From: Prorocentrum cordatum
Lineage: Eukaryota; Sar; Dinophyceae; Prorocentrales; Prorocentraceae
Assembly (NCBI GenBank): GCA_963575745.1
Contig: CAUYUJ010018886.1
Coordinates: 36,001 to 100,000 of the forward strand
Direction of reading: 5' to 3'
Length of the DNA: 64,000 bases
Shown: one piece after another, positions 18,486-28,940 of the stretch
Numbering within the stretch: the stretch's first letter is position 1
Layout of the letters: each line of letters starts with the position of its first letter
Notes under the pieces: generated by a model
What the model saw: only the letters and a program-made list of their open reading frames with translations
The model's database searches: none
What the model was told of the DNA's origin: nothing
Translations under genes and position numbers: made by a program

Positions 18486-19590
18486 CCACCATCATCAAAT
18501 TCATGGTCATCCCTGCCCCCCTCCTCTTTTTGTTCCTCATCATCCCCTTTTTTCCTCCATCACCTTCCCCCCTCTTGGACTGCGACGGTTCCCCAAGCTC
18601 TGCGTTCCTCCTGTCGGACAACTCGCCGGGGCAGCGTCTCCAGATGGACTGGCGGGGTTTCGTTTTTTTGGATCGCGAACGACGCGGAGTCAACCGCGCG
18701 CCGCCAGGAATGCGCGAGAAATCGCAGGCCGGTCGGCACAGGCGGCACGCGGGAAAAGGGGCCACAACGGCGGCGATGACCACGCAGCGGGCGGGAGAGC
18801 GGCCAGAGACAAGAGAGAAGCGCGAGGCGACGAGAAACGGCGGACGGAAGAACAGAAGCGGCAGCTGCAACGAGCAGAGAGGGGACAAGACCGGAGACCA
18901 GAGGGCTAAGCCGCAGTTCGGGCTCAGACCAAGTAGCGCACGACCGCGCCTTGCCGAACAGCTTGCACTTGTCGTAACTCTCGACCAACCCAACCAATAC
19001 ACTTGGATGCGGTGTCGCGAGAGGCGAAGAGACAACGAACTGGAGTTCCGGCAGCGGAAACGGGCACTAGCGTCGGCCCTTACAGCCGGCACTCCATCAG
19101 GCCACCTCCAGGGCCTCACCTTCCTAGAGCCCCGGAGGGGGCCAGAGGGGATAGCATCGCCTGAGACCTGTAACCCACTGGGGGGGGTGCGGCTGACAGC
19201 CGCGGGAAACGGGAAGAAGCCCCACCTGGGCGCCCAGCAAGGGCATGAGTAGCAGGGGCGGGCCGGGGGGCACGGCCGCGCCTGCTGGGTCGGTTGGGGG
19301 GGCGGCTAACCGCCGCAGGACTCGGGCGAGCCCTTCCGCGGCGGCGCGCTTCGCCTGAGACGCGCCGAGGCCAGGCTGGGGCGCAGCTGACAGCCGCAGA
19401 AGAATTTAAACAGAGAAGGAAAAACAGAGGAGACAACAAAGACACAGGACAGGAGGCAACAGAGACTGGCGGGGTTACGCTTAGGCGTCTACAAATTAAA
19501 GGCCCCCAGTGCGGCCCCGGCCCAACCCGCCGGCCGCGCGGAAGGGAAAAAACAGAAAACTCGTCAACATGACGGCCATGGGAGCCCAAC
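18486..19590. other. Non-repetitive stretch, no gene recognised
   Basis: About 1.1 kb of moderately GC-rich sequence. A plus-strand frame from the ATG at 18503 is open for 249 codons, but its Arg/Lys/Gly-rich content resembles no family I know and a similar-length frame is open antisense. The motif GCTGACAGCCGC occurs twice (about 19191 and 19386). I cannot support a gene. Confidence 0.4.
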
Positions 19591-20040
19591 GCGGCCCCAA
19601 GATGTTTTCAAGACAGACCGAGATGCATCTCAAGACGGCCCAAGGTGGGCCAGAGACGGCCCAAGACGTCTTTCGGATGGCCCAAGACGCCCCTGACACA
19701 AGCAAAGTGGGCTCAAAAAGTACCTCCGGGAAGCCAAAATCCGCCGACCCCTTGTGGCTTTCCAGGCGCGTGAACTAGTTCCCCCCCCATAACCCCCTGG
19801 AGGGCCCAAACTGGAGATTGCCCCCCCCCCCCCCACCCCCCCCCCGCCCGGCGCGACCCCAGACCGAGCGCGCCATAAAGGGCACGGGCCCCAAAACAAG
19901 CCAAGACGGTCCAAGAGAACCCCTAGATCGCCCAAGCCGCCCAAGATTGCCCCAAGACGCCCAATATGGCCCCGAAACGGCTCTACAGGCCGCCGAATCG
20001 CCCCAAGAGGCCTCCAAGAGGCTTCCTAAGAGGGCCCCAG
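19591..20040 (+). repeat. Degenerate CCCAAGACGGCCC short repeats with poly-C tract
   Basis: Variants of GGCCCAAGACG recur every 10-20 bases, and a run of mostly C occupies about 19820-19850. The wording resembles the CCCAAGA-rich blocks at 43900-44240 (opposite strand) and 49915-50340, suggesting a distant member of the same low-complexity family. Confidence 0.45.
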
Positions 20041-20104
20041 GGGGCGACAAATATTGTTCGTTTGTTGTTTCTAAGTGTTTGGGGTTCTCGACTTCACGGC
20101 TCTC

Positions 20105-23100
20105 CGCTAATCCCCCCGGCGCCCCCAACCCCACGGAACCTCATCAGTTCTTGGGGCCCCCCACAACGCAATTTCTCGCCCAAAACCAACCGACACCCCC
20201 CTCCTCGCCCCGGCATCCCCACCCCACGACACCTCTGTTCTTGGGACCCCCCACCACGCAATTTCTCGCCCAAACCCGACCGACACCCCCCTTCCTCGCC
20301 CTGGCATGCCCACCCCGCAGAAACTCTGCCCTCGAAGCCCCCCGCCACACAATTTCTCGCCCCAAACCGACCGATGGCCCCCCCTCCTCGCCCAAGCACC
20401 CCCACCCCACGGAACCTCTGCTCTCGAGACCCCCAAACCACACATGTTCGCCCAAAACCGACCGACGCCCCCCTCCTCGCCCCAGCACCCCCGCCCCACT
20501 GAACCTGTTTTCGGGACCCACACGACAGTTTTTCGCCGAACGCCGACCGATAACTCCCTCCTCGCCCCGGCACCCCCACCCCCACGAACTGCTACTCTTG
20601 GGAGCCCCCACCACACAATTTCTCGCCCAAGCCCGACCGATACCCCCCTTCCTCGCCATTGCACCCCCACCCCTCGGAAACTTTATTCCCGGGGCCCCAC
20701 CGCGCAATTGCTCGCCAAAAACCAACCGATACTTGGGACCCTCCACCACCCAATTCCCCACCCAAAACCGACCGATACCCCCTTCCTGGCACCTACCGAC
20801 ACCCTCCTCCTCGCCCCAGCACCCCCACCGCGCAGAACCTCAAACCCACCACCACCTCATTTCCCACCCAAAACCGACCGACACCCCCCCCCTCGCCCAG
20901 GCACCCACCCCACGGAGCCTCTGCTCTTGAGACCCCCCCACCACGCAATTTCTCACTCCAAACCGACCAATACCCTCCTCCAGGCCTCGGCGACCCCCCA
21001 ACACGGAACGTCTGTCCTTGGGGCCCTCCGCCACGCAATTTCCCGCCCAAATCGACCGACACCCCCCTCCTCGCCCCGGCATCCCCACCCCGTGGAACCT
21101 CTGTTCCTCGGGCTCCCCACCACGCAATTCCTCGCCCCTGGCACCCCCGCCCCACGGAACCTCTGTGCCCGGGACTTCCCACGACACACGTTCTCACCAA
21201 CAACCAACCAGGGGCCCCCTCCTGGCCCTGGCATCCCAATCACGGAACCTCTGATTGGGCCCCCCCGCCACGCAATCTCCCCCAAAACCGACCGACCCCC
21301 CCCCCCTCGCCCCGGCATCCCCACCCCACGGAACCAACCGCATAATTTCTCCCCCCAAACCGACCGACGCCCCCCTCCTCGCCCCAGCACCCCCACCCCA
21401 CGGAACCTCTGATCTCGGGGCCCCCCACCATACAACTTCCCCCCCCAACCGACCGACTCGGAACCTCTGTTCCCGGGGCCCCCCACCACCCAATTTCTTC
21501 CCCCAAAACCGACCGGTGCCTCCCATCGCTCTCCTGTCCTGGTAGACTGGTACCAAGCCACAACCACACATGTAGAAGTAAGAAACAAGAATCGCCCCCG
21601 CAAGACCAGTCCTTGGAGACTCAGAAAGCCTCAAATCGGGTAATTAGCCAGCAGCGCAGCATATGTTCCAGGGACAGTGCATTGCCCCAGTACAGTGGAG
21701 CATCCCGCAGCAGACTACAGAACTGAGGTGAAGCCAAAAGCGCGGGGCCCAGATGGCGACCTCCACTGTACAAAATGCTTACTGACAGCAGGCGCAACTC
21801 CAACAGCAAGCACGATGAATACCTCCAGCGAAATAGCGCCGCCCCAAAGCCGCAGCCCGGCGACCCAGCGGGCTGCAGCAGTAGCCGCACAAGCGCGAAG
21901 CTTGAATGCGATTTCGCTGAAGATCAGACCGGAAGCGCCCGAAGAAACCTGCAAATCATAAACCCGTCTGTTGGAACATCCGCTCTTGCTGCAATCCCAG
22001 AGGCCCTCGAGGGGCGGCGTGGGGAGAGTCGCACTGGACGCGGAGAAGCACGGCGCACTGCCGAAGAACATAACGTCGCACAGACACGTTGGCCCATGCA
22101 TACTTTGCGTCGCGAATTATGGCAATTGCCGCGGGTTGATCAGCATCGCGCGCGCCGAGAGCCTGCCTCGCCACCAGCACGCCCGTTGCCCGACGATGCT
22201 CTTGAAGACGCGCTGAGTGGGCCGCGCGATCGCATAATTTCTCCCCCCAAACCGACCGACGCCCCCCTCCTCGCCCCAGCACCCCCACCCCACGGAACCT
22301 CTGTTCTCGGGGCCCCCCACCATACAATTCCCCCCCCAAACCGACCGACTCGGAACCTCTGTTCTCGGGGCCCCTCACCCGACACGGACCGATGCCCCAT
22401 CCTCGCCCCAGCATCCCTACCCCACGGAACCTCTGTTCTAGATTCGCCCCCCCCCACATGACCTCGCCCAAAGCCGACCGACGCCCCCCTCCTCGCCCGG
22501 GCACCCCTACCTCACGGAACCTCTCTTCTCCCGGCCCCCCACCACACGATCTCTTGCCCAAGACCGACCGATGCCCCCCCCCCCCCCTCCCTCGCCGCAG
22601 CACCCCCACCCCGCGGAAACTCTGTTCTCGGAGCCCCCCACCGCGCAATGTCGCGCCCACAACCGACCGACGCCGCCCTCCTCGCCCCAGCATCCCCACC
22701 CCACGGAACCTCTGTTCTCGGGCCCCCCACCCACACAACTGCCCCCCCAAAACCAACCGACAACCCCCCTCCTCGCCCCGGCGCCCCCACCCCGCGGAAC
22801 CCCCGTTCTCGCGGCCCCCCACCGCGCAATCTCTCGCCCAAAACCGACCGATGCCCTCCTTTTCGCCCTGGCATCCCCGCCCCAAGGAACCTGTTATTAG
22901 GAACCCCCACCAAGCAACTTCTCGCCCATATCCGACCGATGCCCCCCCTCCTCGCCGCGGCACCCCCACCACGCGGAACCTCCGCTCTTGGGCCCCCCCC
23001 GCACAATTTCTCGCCACCCGGCATCCCAGCCCCGCGGAACGTTGGTTCTCGCCCACAACCAGCTGGCGCCCCCCTCCGGGCCCCGACCCAACGGACCCCC

Positions 23101-25215
23101 CGTCCGGCCCCAGCATCCCCATCCCACGGAACCTCCGTTCTTCGGGCCCCCCACCAAGCAATTGCTCGCCCCCAGCACCCCCACCCCACAGAACCCCTGC
23201 ATGTTCTTGGGGCTCCCCACAACACAAGTTCTCGCCCAAAACCGACCGACGCCCCCCCACTCTGCTCTTGGGACCCCCGCCGCCTAATTTCTCGACCCAA
23301 AACCGACCGACCCCCCCTTCTCGCCCCGGCACCCCCACCCCGTAAAACCTCTGTTCTTGGGGCCCACCACCGCAATGTCTCGCCCAACACCGACCGACAC
23401 CCCCCTCCTCGCCCCGGCAGCTCCACCCCGCGGAACCTCTGCTCTTGAGACCCCCCGACCACGCACTGGCTCGCCCCAAACCAACCCTCCGCGCCCCGAC
23501 ATCCCCACCCAATGGAACCTCTGTGCTTACCCCCCAAAGCCATCCGATACCCCTTCCGCGCCGCGGCATCCCCACCCCACGAAATCTCCGTTCTCGGAGC
23601 CCCCCAACCACCCAATTTCTCGCCCACAACCGACCGGCCCCCCCCCATCGCCACGGCATCCACCACACAGAACCTGTGTTCTTGGAAGCCCCCACGCCCC
23701 AAACCGACCGATACCCCCCCCTCGCCTCGGCACCCGCACCCCGCGGAACCTCTGTTCTCGGGCCCCCCCACAAGTTCTCGCTCAAAACCGACCGACGCCC
23801 TCCTCGACCAGGCGCCCCCGCCCCACGGGAACTTTGTTTTGTGATCCCCACCGCGCAAATTCTCGCCCACATCCCAAAATCGCCCTCCTCGCCCCGGCCA
23901 CCCCATCCCATGGAACCGCTGTTCTTGGGGCCCCCTGCCACCCGATTTCACCCTAAACCAACCGATGCCCCCCTCCTCGCCCCGGCACACCCACCCCGCG
24001 GAACCCCTGCTCTCGGGGCCCCCCACCACGCACTTCCTCACCCACAACCCACCGATGCCCTCCTCCGCGCCCCGGCACCCCCACCCCACGGAATCTCTGT
24101 TCTCGGGCCCCCCCACCACACAACTGCCGGCCCAAAACCGACCGAGAACCCCCCTCCTCGCCCCGGCACCCCCGCCCCAAGGAACCTCTGTTCCTGGGGC
24201 CCCCCACCACGCAATTCCCCTTCAAAACCAACCGACGCCCCCCCCCCCGCGCCCAGCATCGCCACCCCAGGGTACCTCAATTCCTGGGCCCCCCCACCAA
24301 CCAAAGTCTCTCCCAAAACCGACCGTCGCCCCCCTCCTCGCCCCGGCACCCCCACCCACCCCGCGTAACCTCTGTTGTCGAAACCTCCCACCACGCCATG
24401 TCGCACCCAAAACCAACCGACACTCCCCTTCCTCGCCCAGGCAACCCCACCCCTCGGAACCTCTGTTCGAGGCCACCCACCACACAATCTCTCGCCAAAA
24501 ACAAACCGACGCCCCCCCCCCTCGCCCCGCACCCCCACCCCGCGGAACCTCTGTTCTCGGGGCCCCCACCTCGCACATTCTCGCCCAAAACCATCCGATA
24601 CCCCCCTCCTTGTACACCACTACTCCACAGGACCTCTGTTCATGGGCCCCCCCACCGCACAGTGTCTCGCCCAAAACCAACTGGCGCCCCCCCTCGCCCC
24701 GGCCTCCCCACCCCACGGAACCGGGTGCCCCCCGCCACACACTTGCTTGCAAAACCGATCGTCGCCCCCCTCCTCGCCCCAGCATCCCCACCCCACGGAA
24801 GCTCCGTTCCTGGGACCCCCCACCGAACAATCTTTCACACAAAAGCGACCGATACCTCCCTCCTCGCCCCGGAATCCCCACCCCTCGCAACCTCTGTTCC
24901 TCAAGCCCCCACCATCCAATTTCTCAGTCCAAACCGACCAATGCCCCCCCCTCCTCGCCCGGCATCCCCACCCCGCGGAGGATCCGTTCTCGGGGCCCCC
25001 CACCACGTAATCTCGCCCAAGACCGACCGATACCCCCTCTTCGCCCCGGCACCCCCACCCCACAGAACCTCTGTTCTTGGGGCCCATCACGATGCAATTT
25101 CTCACCCCAAACCGACCAATACCCACCAAGGATCCTCGCACCGCCATCCCCACCCCTCGGAACCTCTGTTCTAGGGACCCCCACCACGCAATTTCTCGCC
25201 CAAATCCGACCGACA
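20105..25215 (+). repeat. Diverged minisatellite of about 90 bp, roughly 50 copies
   Basis: Each unit contains GGAACCTCTGTTC, a C-run, ACCACGCAATTTCTCGCCC, AAAACCGACCGA and CCCCCTCCTCGCCCC in the same order; successive copies start about 88-92 bases apart. Copies differ by substitutions and C-run length changes, and some are truncated. The array is interrupted at 21545-22228. The long Pro-rich (plus) and Gly-rich (minus) ORFs are read-through of the unit and should not be called genes. Confidence 0.9.
21545..22228. other. 684-bp non-repeat insertion inside the 90-bp minisatellite
   Basis: The unit pattern stops at about 21545 and resumes at 22229. The insert has more even base composition than the array. 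Antisense frame 22101-21715 (about 128 codons) includes a hydrophobic segment but matches nothing I know. The resumed array starts with a segment nearly identical to 21342-21485, pointing to local duplication around the insertion rather than a clean transposition. Confidence 0.6.
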
Positions 25216-25423
25216 CCTCCCCGGGAGACCCTTAAAACATAAAAAATCTCAAAAAAAAAAAATATATATCCCGGCAAAGCAACCTAAGAGCGATGTGTAG
25301 AAGCATATCTGAAAGCACTCCCCTTAAGATTCAAATGAAAATCCAGTTGTCGAATTCTGCTGTTCTCGCAGTCGTAGTCGCATTCGCGATGACAGTCGCA
25401 GCGGCAACGGCAGTCGGCAGTCG

Positions 25424-25738
25424 GCAGTCGCAGCCTCAGCCAGCCTCAGCCTCAGCCTGCCTCAGCCTCAGCCTCAGCCTGCTTCAGCCTCAGCCTCAGT
25501 CTGCCTTCAGCCTCGGCCTCAGCCTCAGCCTGCCTCAGCCTCAGCCTGCATCAGCCTCAGCCTCAGCCTCAGCCTGCCTCAGCATCAGCCTGCTTCAGCC
25601 TCAGCCTCAGCCTGCCTCAGCCTCAGCCTCAGTCTGCTTCAGCCTCAGCCTCAGTCTGCCTTCAGCCTCGGCCTCAGCCTCAGCCTGCCTCAGCCTCAGC
25701 CTGCCTCGGCCGCAGCATCAGCCTGCCTCAGCATTCAA
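25424..25738 (+). repeat. (CAGCCT)n hexanucleotide array
   Basis: Perfect and near-perfect CAGCCT units, with occasional CAGCCTG, CAGTCTG and CGGCCT variants, run for about 315 bases. Gln/Pro/Ser/Ala-rich translations are artefacts. Confidence 0.9.
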
Positions 25739-25752
25739 ACTGTGGCCCAGGA

Positions 25753-26062
25753 GTGAAGTTCTGGGAACTAGAAGAACACGAAGTGGCCTACAGTTGGCTC
25801 CGGGCATTCAAAATCATCCCAGGAATGGAGTTCTGGGAACTTGAAGAGCACGAAGTGGCCTACAGTTGGCTCTGGGCATCCAAAATGTGGCCCGGGAATG
25901 GAGTTCTGGAAAATCGAAGAGCACGAAGTGGCCTACAGTTGGCTCTGGGCATCCAAAATGTGGCCCGGGAATGGAGTTCTGGGAAGTCGAAGAGCACGAA
26001 GTGGCTTACAGTTGGCTCCGGGCATCCAAAATGTAGCCCGGGAATGGAGTTCTGGGAGCACC
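25753..26062 (+). repeat. 72-73 bp tandem repeat, four copies
   Basis: The marker AAGTGGCCTACAGTTGGCTC begins at 25781, 25853, 25926 and 25999, giving spacings of 72, 73 and 73. Each unit also contains GGAATGGAGTTCTGGGAA. A related sentence, GGAATGGCGTTCTGGGAGG, recurs in the arrays at 39960-40020 and 40600-40810. Confidence 0.9.
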
Positions 26063-26169
26063 AAGAGCGATTTTGCGAGGATGTCCCAAGCGATTTCGGC
26101 TTCGACGGCAGCCTCCCCGGGTCCCGCCCAGACCCCCCTGCGGAGTCATGATGCTCTCTTTTGAGACCA

Positions 26170-26500
26170 CTAGAAGCCTATCAGCAAGAGCTGTTAAGTA
26201 AAAATGAAAATATTAAAGAAAAATAGCGAGCTCGATGTCGCTATTTGTTTTTACAATCCGATAGTTTTTTTACATCCCGGAGGGCCCGGTAAAAAACAAA
26301 CAATGTTGTTTTACAACCTCTTATTTTGTTGTGTTTGTCTTACAATGTTGTATGTTCTTTTACAATCTTTTAATTGTTATACAATGTTTTATTTGTTTCT
26401 TACAATCTCCTTTTTGGGGGGGACCCGGAAGCCCCCGTAAAAAAAATAAACGCCCACTGATGTTTCTTATGTTTTTGCAACCCGGAGCTCGCCCCAGACC
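26170..26500. repeat. AT-rich block with repeated TTACAAT words
   Basis: TTTTACAAT or close variants occur at least eight times between 26250 and 26410. GGACCCGGAAGCCCCCGTAA and a relative of it (about 26277 and 26418) bracket the block. Base composition differs sharply from the GC-rich neighbours. No gene is seen. Confidence 0.5.
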
Positions 26501-27008
26501 TCGAAGAACCTTAACCCGACCCTTAACCCCAACCCTAACCCGAACCCTCAACGCTAACTCTAAACCCGCGACCGAACCCTAACCCCAAACCCAAACCCCC
26601 ACCCAAACTGTAACCCTTAATCCTAACTCTAAACCCTACCCCTGAATCCAACCCGAGCTCTAAGCCGAAGCCCGACCCCTAACCCAAACCCCGAACCCTA
26701 AACCCTAAACCCTAAACCCTAAACCCTAAACCCTAACCCTAACCCTAACCCTAACCCTAACCCTAACCCTAACCCTAAACCAAACCCTAACCTTAACCCT
26801 AACCCGAACCCAAACAGTAACCCTAACCCTTAACCCTAACCCTAACCCTTAACCCAAACCCTTAACCCTTAAACCTTAACCCTTAACCCTTAACCCAAAC
26901 CCAAACCCAAACCAAAACCCTAACCCTAACCCTAACCCTACACCCTAAACCCTAAACCCTAAACCCTAAACCCTAACCCTAACCCTAACCCTAACCCTAA
27001 CCCTAACT
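26500..27008 (+). repeat. Interstitial telomere-like array, CCCTAA/CCCTAAA
   Basis: Mixed CCCTAA and CCCTAAA units with degenerate variants (CCCTTAA, CCCGAA) at both ends, C-rich strand on plus. CCCTAAA is the plant-type telomere unit also used by dinoflagellates. It lies tens of kilobases inside the window, so it is interstitial here. Confidence 0.9.
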
Positions 27009-27239
27009 CGAATATGCGTCGCTGTCGGGATGCCCCAGACGCATACGAGCCTTGGTCGGAACGTTCAGTGGAGCGCCTGGAGGATCTACGGAAAGGGAGA
27101 GGCTAAGCTCGACCGCCCACACGCCACGCCTCAGGCTGGCTACGCCACAGGCTACCTGCGTAGCAGGAAATAAAAACCCCAAAGCCGGAACCCAAACACA
27201 GCGCGGTCACAAGATCCCCCAGGAACATAGGAAAACCTA

Positions 27240-27360
27240 GGAAAACGCTGCCAGGGGCTCTCCAGGCGCTCCCAGCGCGCCTGGGCGCGCTCCCAGGCGC
27301 TCCCCAGGCGCTCCCACGCGTCCCAGAAGCTTCCCAAGCGCTCCCAGGGGGTCCCCAGCG
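27240..27360 (-). repeat. Short 10-bp GGGAGCGCCT array, reverse orientation
   Basis: CGCTCCCAGG-type units read as GGGAGCGCCT on the minus strand. The same decamer forms long arrays at 33200-33660, 52000-54068 and 60700-61375. Confidence 0.75.
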
Positions 27361-28130
27361 CGGGAACCTCGCGCGCGCGCGCGAGCCGCGGAGCGTCCGG
27401 CGAACTGGTCCCCTTTGTCGTGGCGCAACATGATCCTCTCTGAGATTGAAGCAGATGCGTAATTTTACCCCAATCGCGATATGCGCTCGCCAGCGCGCCT
27501 GCGCACCGAAAAGGAGCGCGCAGGCGCGGTTCTGGCGTCGCCAACGTAATTCAGCGATAAGGAATACACTCGACGGCCGGACCGCCGGCCGGCCGGCCGG
27601 CTGACGCACGCGACGCGCTGCCTGGCGCGTCGCATCGAGGGGGCGCCAGGCCCGCCCCCCCGAGCTCCCCCTCCCACCATCCGAGACAAAGCGCTGCGCG
27701 TGCGCCACCGCGAGCAGAATCGCTCCTGCGAGAATCGGAAAAGGTCGCCCGGTCGGGCGTGCCCCAACGCGCGAACGAACCCCGGAGACCTTAGGACGAC
27801 GCGGCGTCGGCGCGGGAACTTCGCGCGCGCGCGAACCGCGGAGCGTCTGGCGAGCTGGTCTCCTTTGTCGTGGCCCACCATGATCGCTTCTGAGATTGAG
27901 GCATCTGCGTAAGTTTATTTCAATCGCCATATGCGCTCGCCAGCGCGCCTGGGCATCGAAAAAGAGCGCGCAGGCGCGGTTCTGGCGTCGCCAGCGCAAC
28001 ATGGGCCACAAGGTACGACACCTCGTTGGCCGGCACACCGCTGCGCGTGCGCCACCGCGCAGAACCGCTCCTGCGACAGTCGGAAGAGATCGCCCGGTCG
28101 GGCGTTCCCCAACGCGCGAACTAAACCTAG
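27358..28130. repeat. Imperfect duplication of a two-part GC-rich segment
   Basis: Part A (27358-27541) recurs at 27811-27991, sharing for example CTGGTC, CCTTTGTCGTGG and GAGCGCGCAGGCGCGGTTCT. Part B (27690-27780) recurs at 28040-28130, sharing GTCGCCCGGTCGGGCGT in one copy and a one-base variant in the other. A hairpin-forming segment GAGGGGGCGCCAGGCCCG...CCCCCC lies at 27636-27670. No gene is recognised. Confidence 0.75.
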
Positions 28131-28185
28131 AGGCTGTTCCCCAATGCGTTACAGCGCCTGCGCGTTCTCTGCTAGGACGACGTGG

Positions 28186-28375
28186 TGTTCGACACCCCCA
28201 TGAGTGGGGGCTGGGGGGAAGAACTCTCCATGTCCCTAAACCCTAAACGAGAATAGCCGGGGTGGATTGGGGCGGGAGGACAAGCAACGCGAGCGCGCAC
28301 ACAGCATCCCACCCCAAACAATCTTGATGTGGGGGTGGGATGCGTGCGCGCGCCCACACCGCTTTGCGGGCAACA
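28186..28375 (+). repeat. Palindromic module flanked by CCCTAAA, copy 1
   Basis: Two hairpins are joined by CCCTAAACCCTAAA-type sequence: a C/G foldback around ATGAG (28194-28222), and GCATCCCACCCC...GGGGTGGGATGC (28307-28349) with TTGATG in the loop. Three further modules with the same plan are at 38706-38870, 60150-60310 and 62155-62340. Confidence 0.6.
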
Positions 28376-28423
28376 CCCTAAACCTTAAACCCTAAACCCT
28401 AAACCCTAAACCCTAAACCCTAG
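28376..28423 (+). repeat. Short CCCTAAA array
   Basis: About six heptamer units, C-rich strand on plus, directly between a palindromic module and the foldback element at 28426. Confidence 0.9.
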
Positions 28424-28425
28424 AG

Positions 28426-28584
28426 CGCAGGATTTGGAGGCCCCAATCGGTGAGGGTGAAGTGTGCGGTCCCCGTTATTTCACGCGCGCGACGGCGCCCT
28501 CGCGCGTCGGCCGACGTGTTGCACGCGTGAAATAACGGGAACCGCACGCTTCACCCTCACCGATTTGGGTTTCAAAATCCTGCG
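28426..28584. mobile_element. Foldback (MITE-like) element between telomere-like repeats
   Basis: Arms of about 60 bases pair across the element: CGCAGGATTT at the left end against AAAATCCTGCG at the right, CGGTGAGGGTGAAG against CTTCACCCTCACCG, and CCCGTTATTTCACGCG against CGCGTGAAATAACGGG. The loop is about 30 bases and GC-rich. It is non-coding and lies between CCCTAAA arrays (ending 28423; resuming at about 28591). This is the structure of a non-autonomous inverted-repeat transposon or a cruciform-forming element. No clear target duplication outside the CCCTAAA context. Confidence 0.65.
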
Positions 28585-28590
28585 GTGTAG

Positions 28591-28650
28591 GCCCTAAACC
28601 CTAAACCCTAAATATCTAATCCTTATAAGTATTAAACCCTAAACCCTTCA
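28591..28650 (+). repeat. Short CCCTAAA array and conserved AT-rich module start
   Basis: CCCTAAACCCTAAACCC is followed by ATCTAATCCTTATAAGTATT, a version of the start shared by the Q-tailed modules (see 31071, 41180, 62345). Confidence 0.6.
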
Positions 28651-28774
28651 AAACCGCTCGCTATGCAAACCCCCCTCCATCCTATGCAAAAATACTAGCC
28701 GGCCGCTCTGCGGTTGATCGGGAGTTTCTGTATATAGAAGAAGGTGCGTGCGCTTGTTGGCGAGGGTGATGAGG

Positions 28775-28938
28775 TCCTCCTCCTCCTCCTCCTCCTCCTC
28801 CTCCTCCTCCTCCTCCTCCTCCATCCTTCTCTTGCCTCCGTCTGTCCTCCTCCACCCCGCAGCTCCATCATCTTCTCCTCCTCCTCCTCCTCCTCCTCCT
28901 CCTCCTCCTCCTCCTCCTCCTCCTCCTCCTCCTCCTCC
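28775..28938 (+). repeat. (CTC)n microsatellite, two blocks
   Basis: Two nearly perfect CTC runs (28775-28822 and about 28874-28938), separated by a short unique piece. Confidence 0.95.
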
Positions 28939-28940
28939 CC

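Noticed and set aside
18503-19252. 249-codon plus ORF beginning with a hydrophobic stretch
   Set aside because: Composition matches translated GC/AC-rich non-coding DNA, an antisense frame of equal length exists, and no domain is seen; left as unannotated sequence.
21956-23941. 661-codon Gly/Arg/Val-rich minus ORF and other long ORFs over 20105-25215
   Set aside because: They are translations of the 90-bp minisatellite unit.
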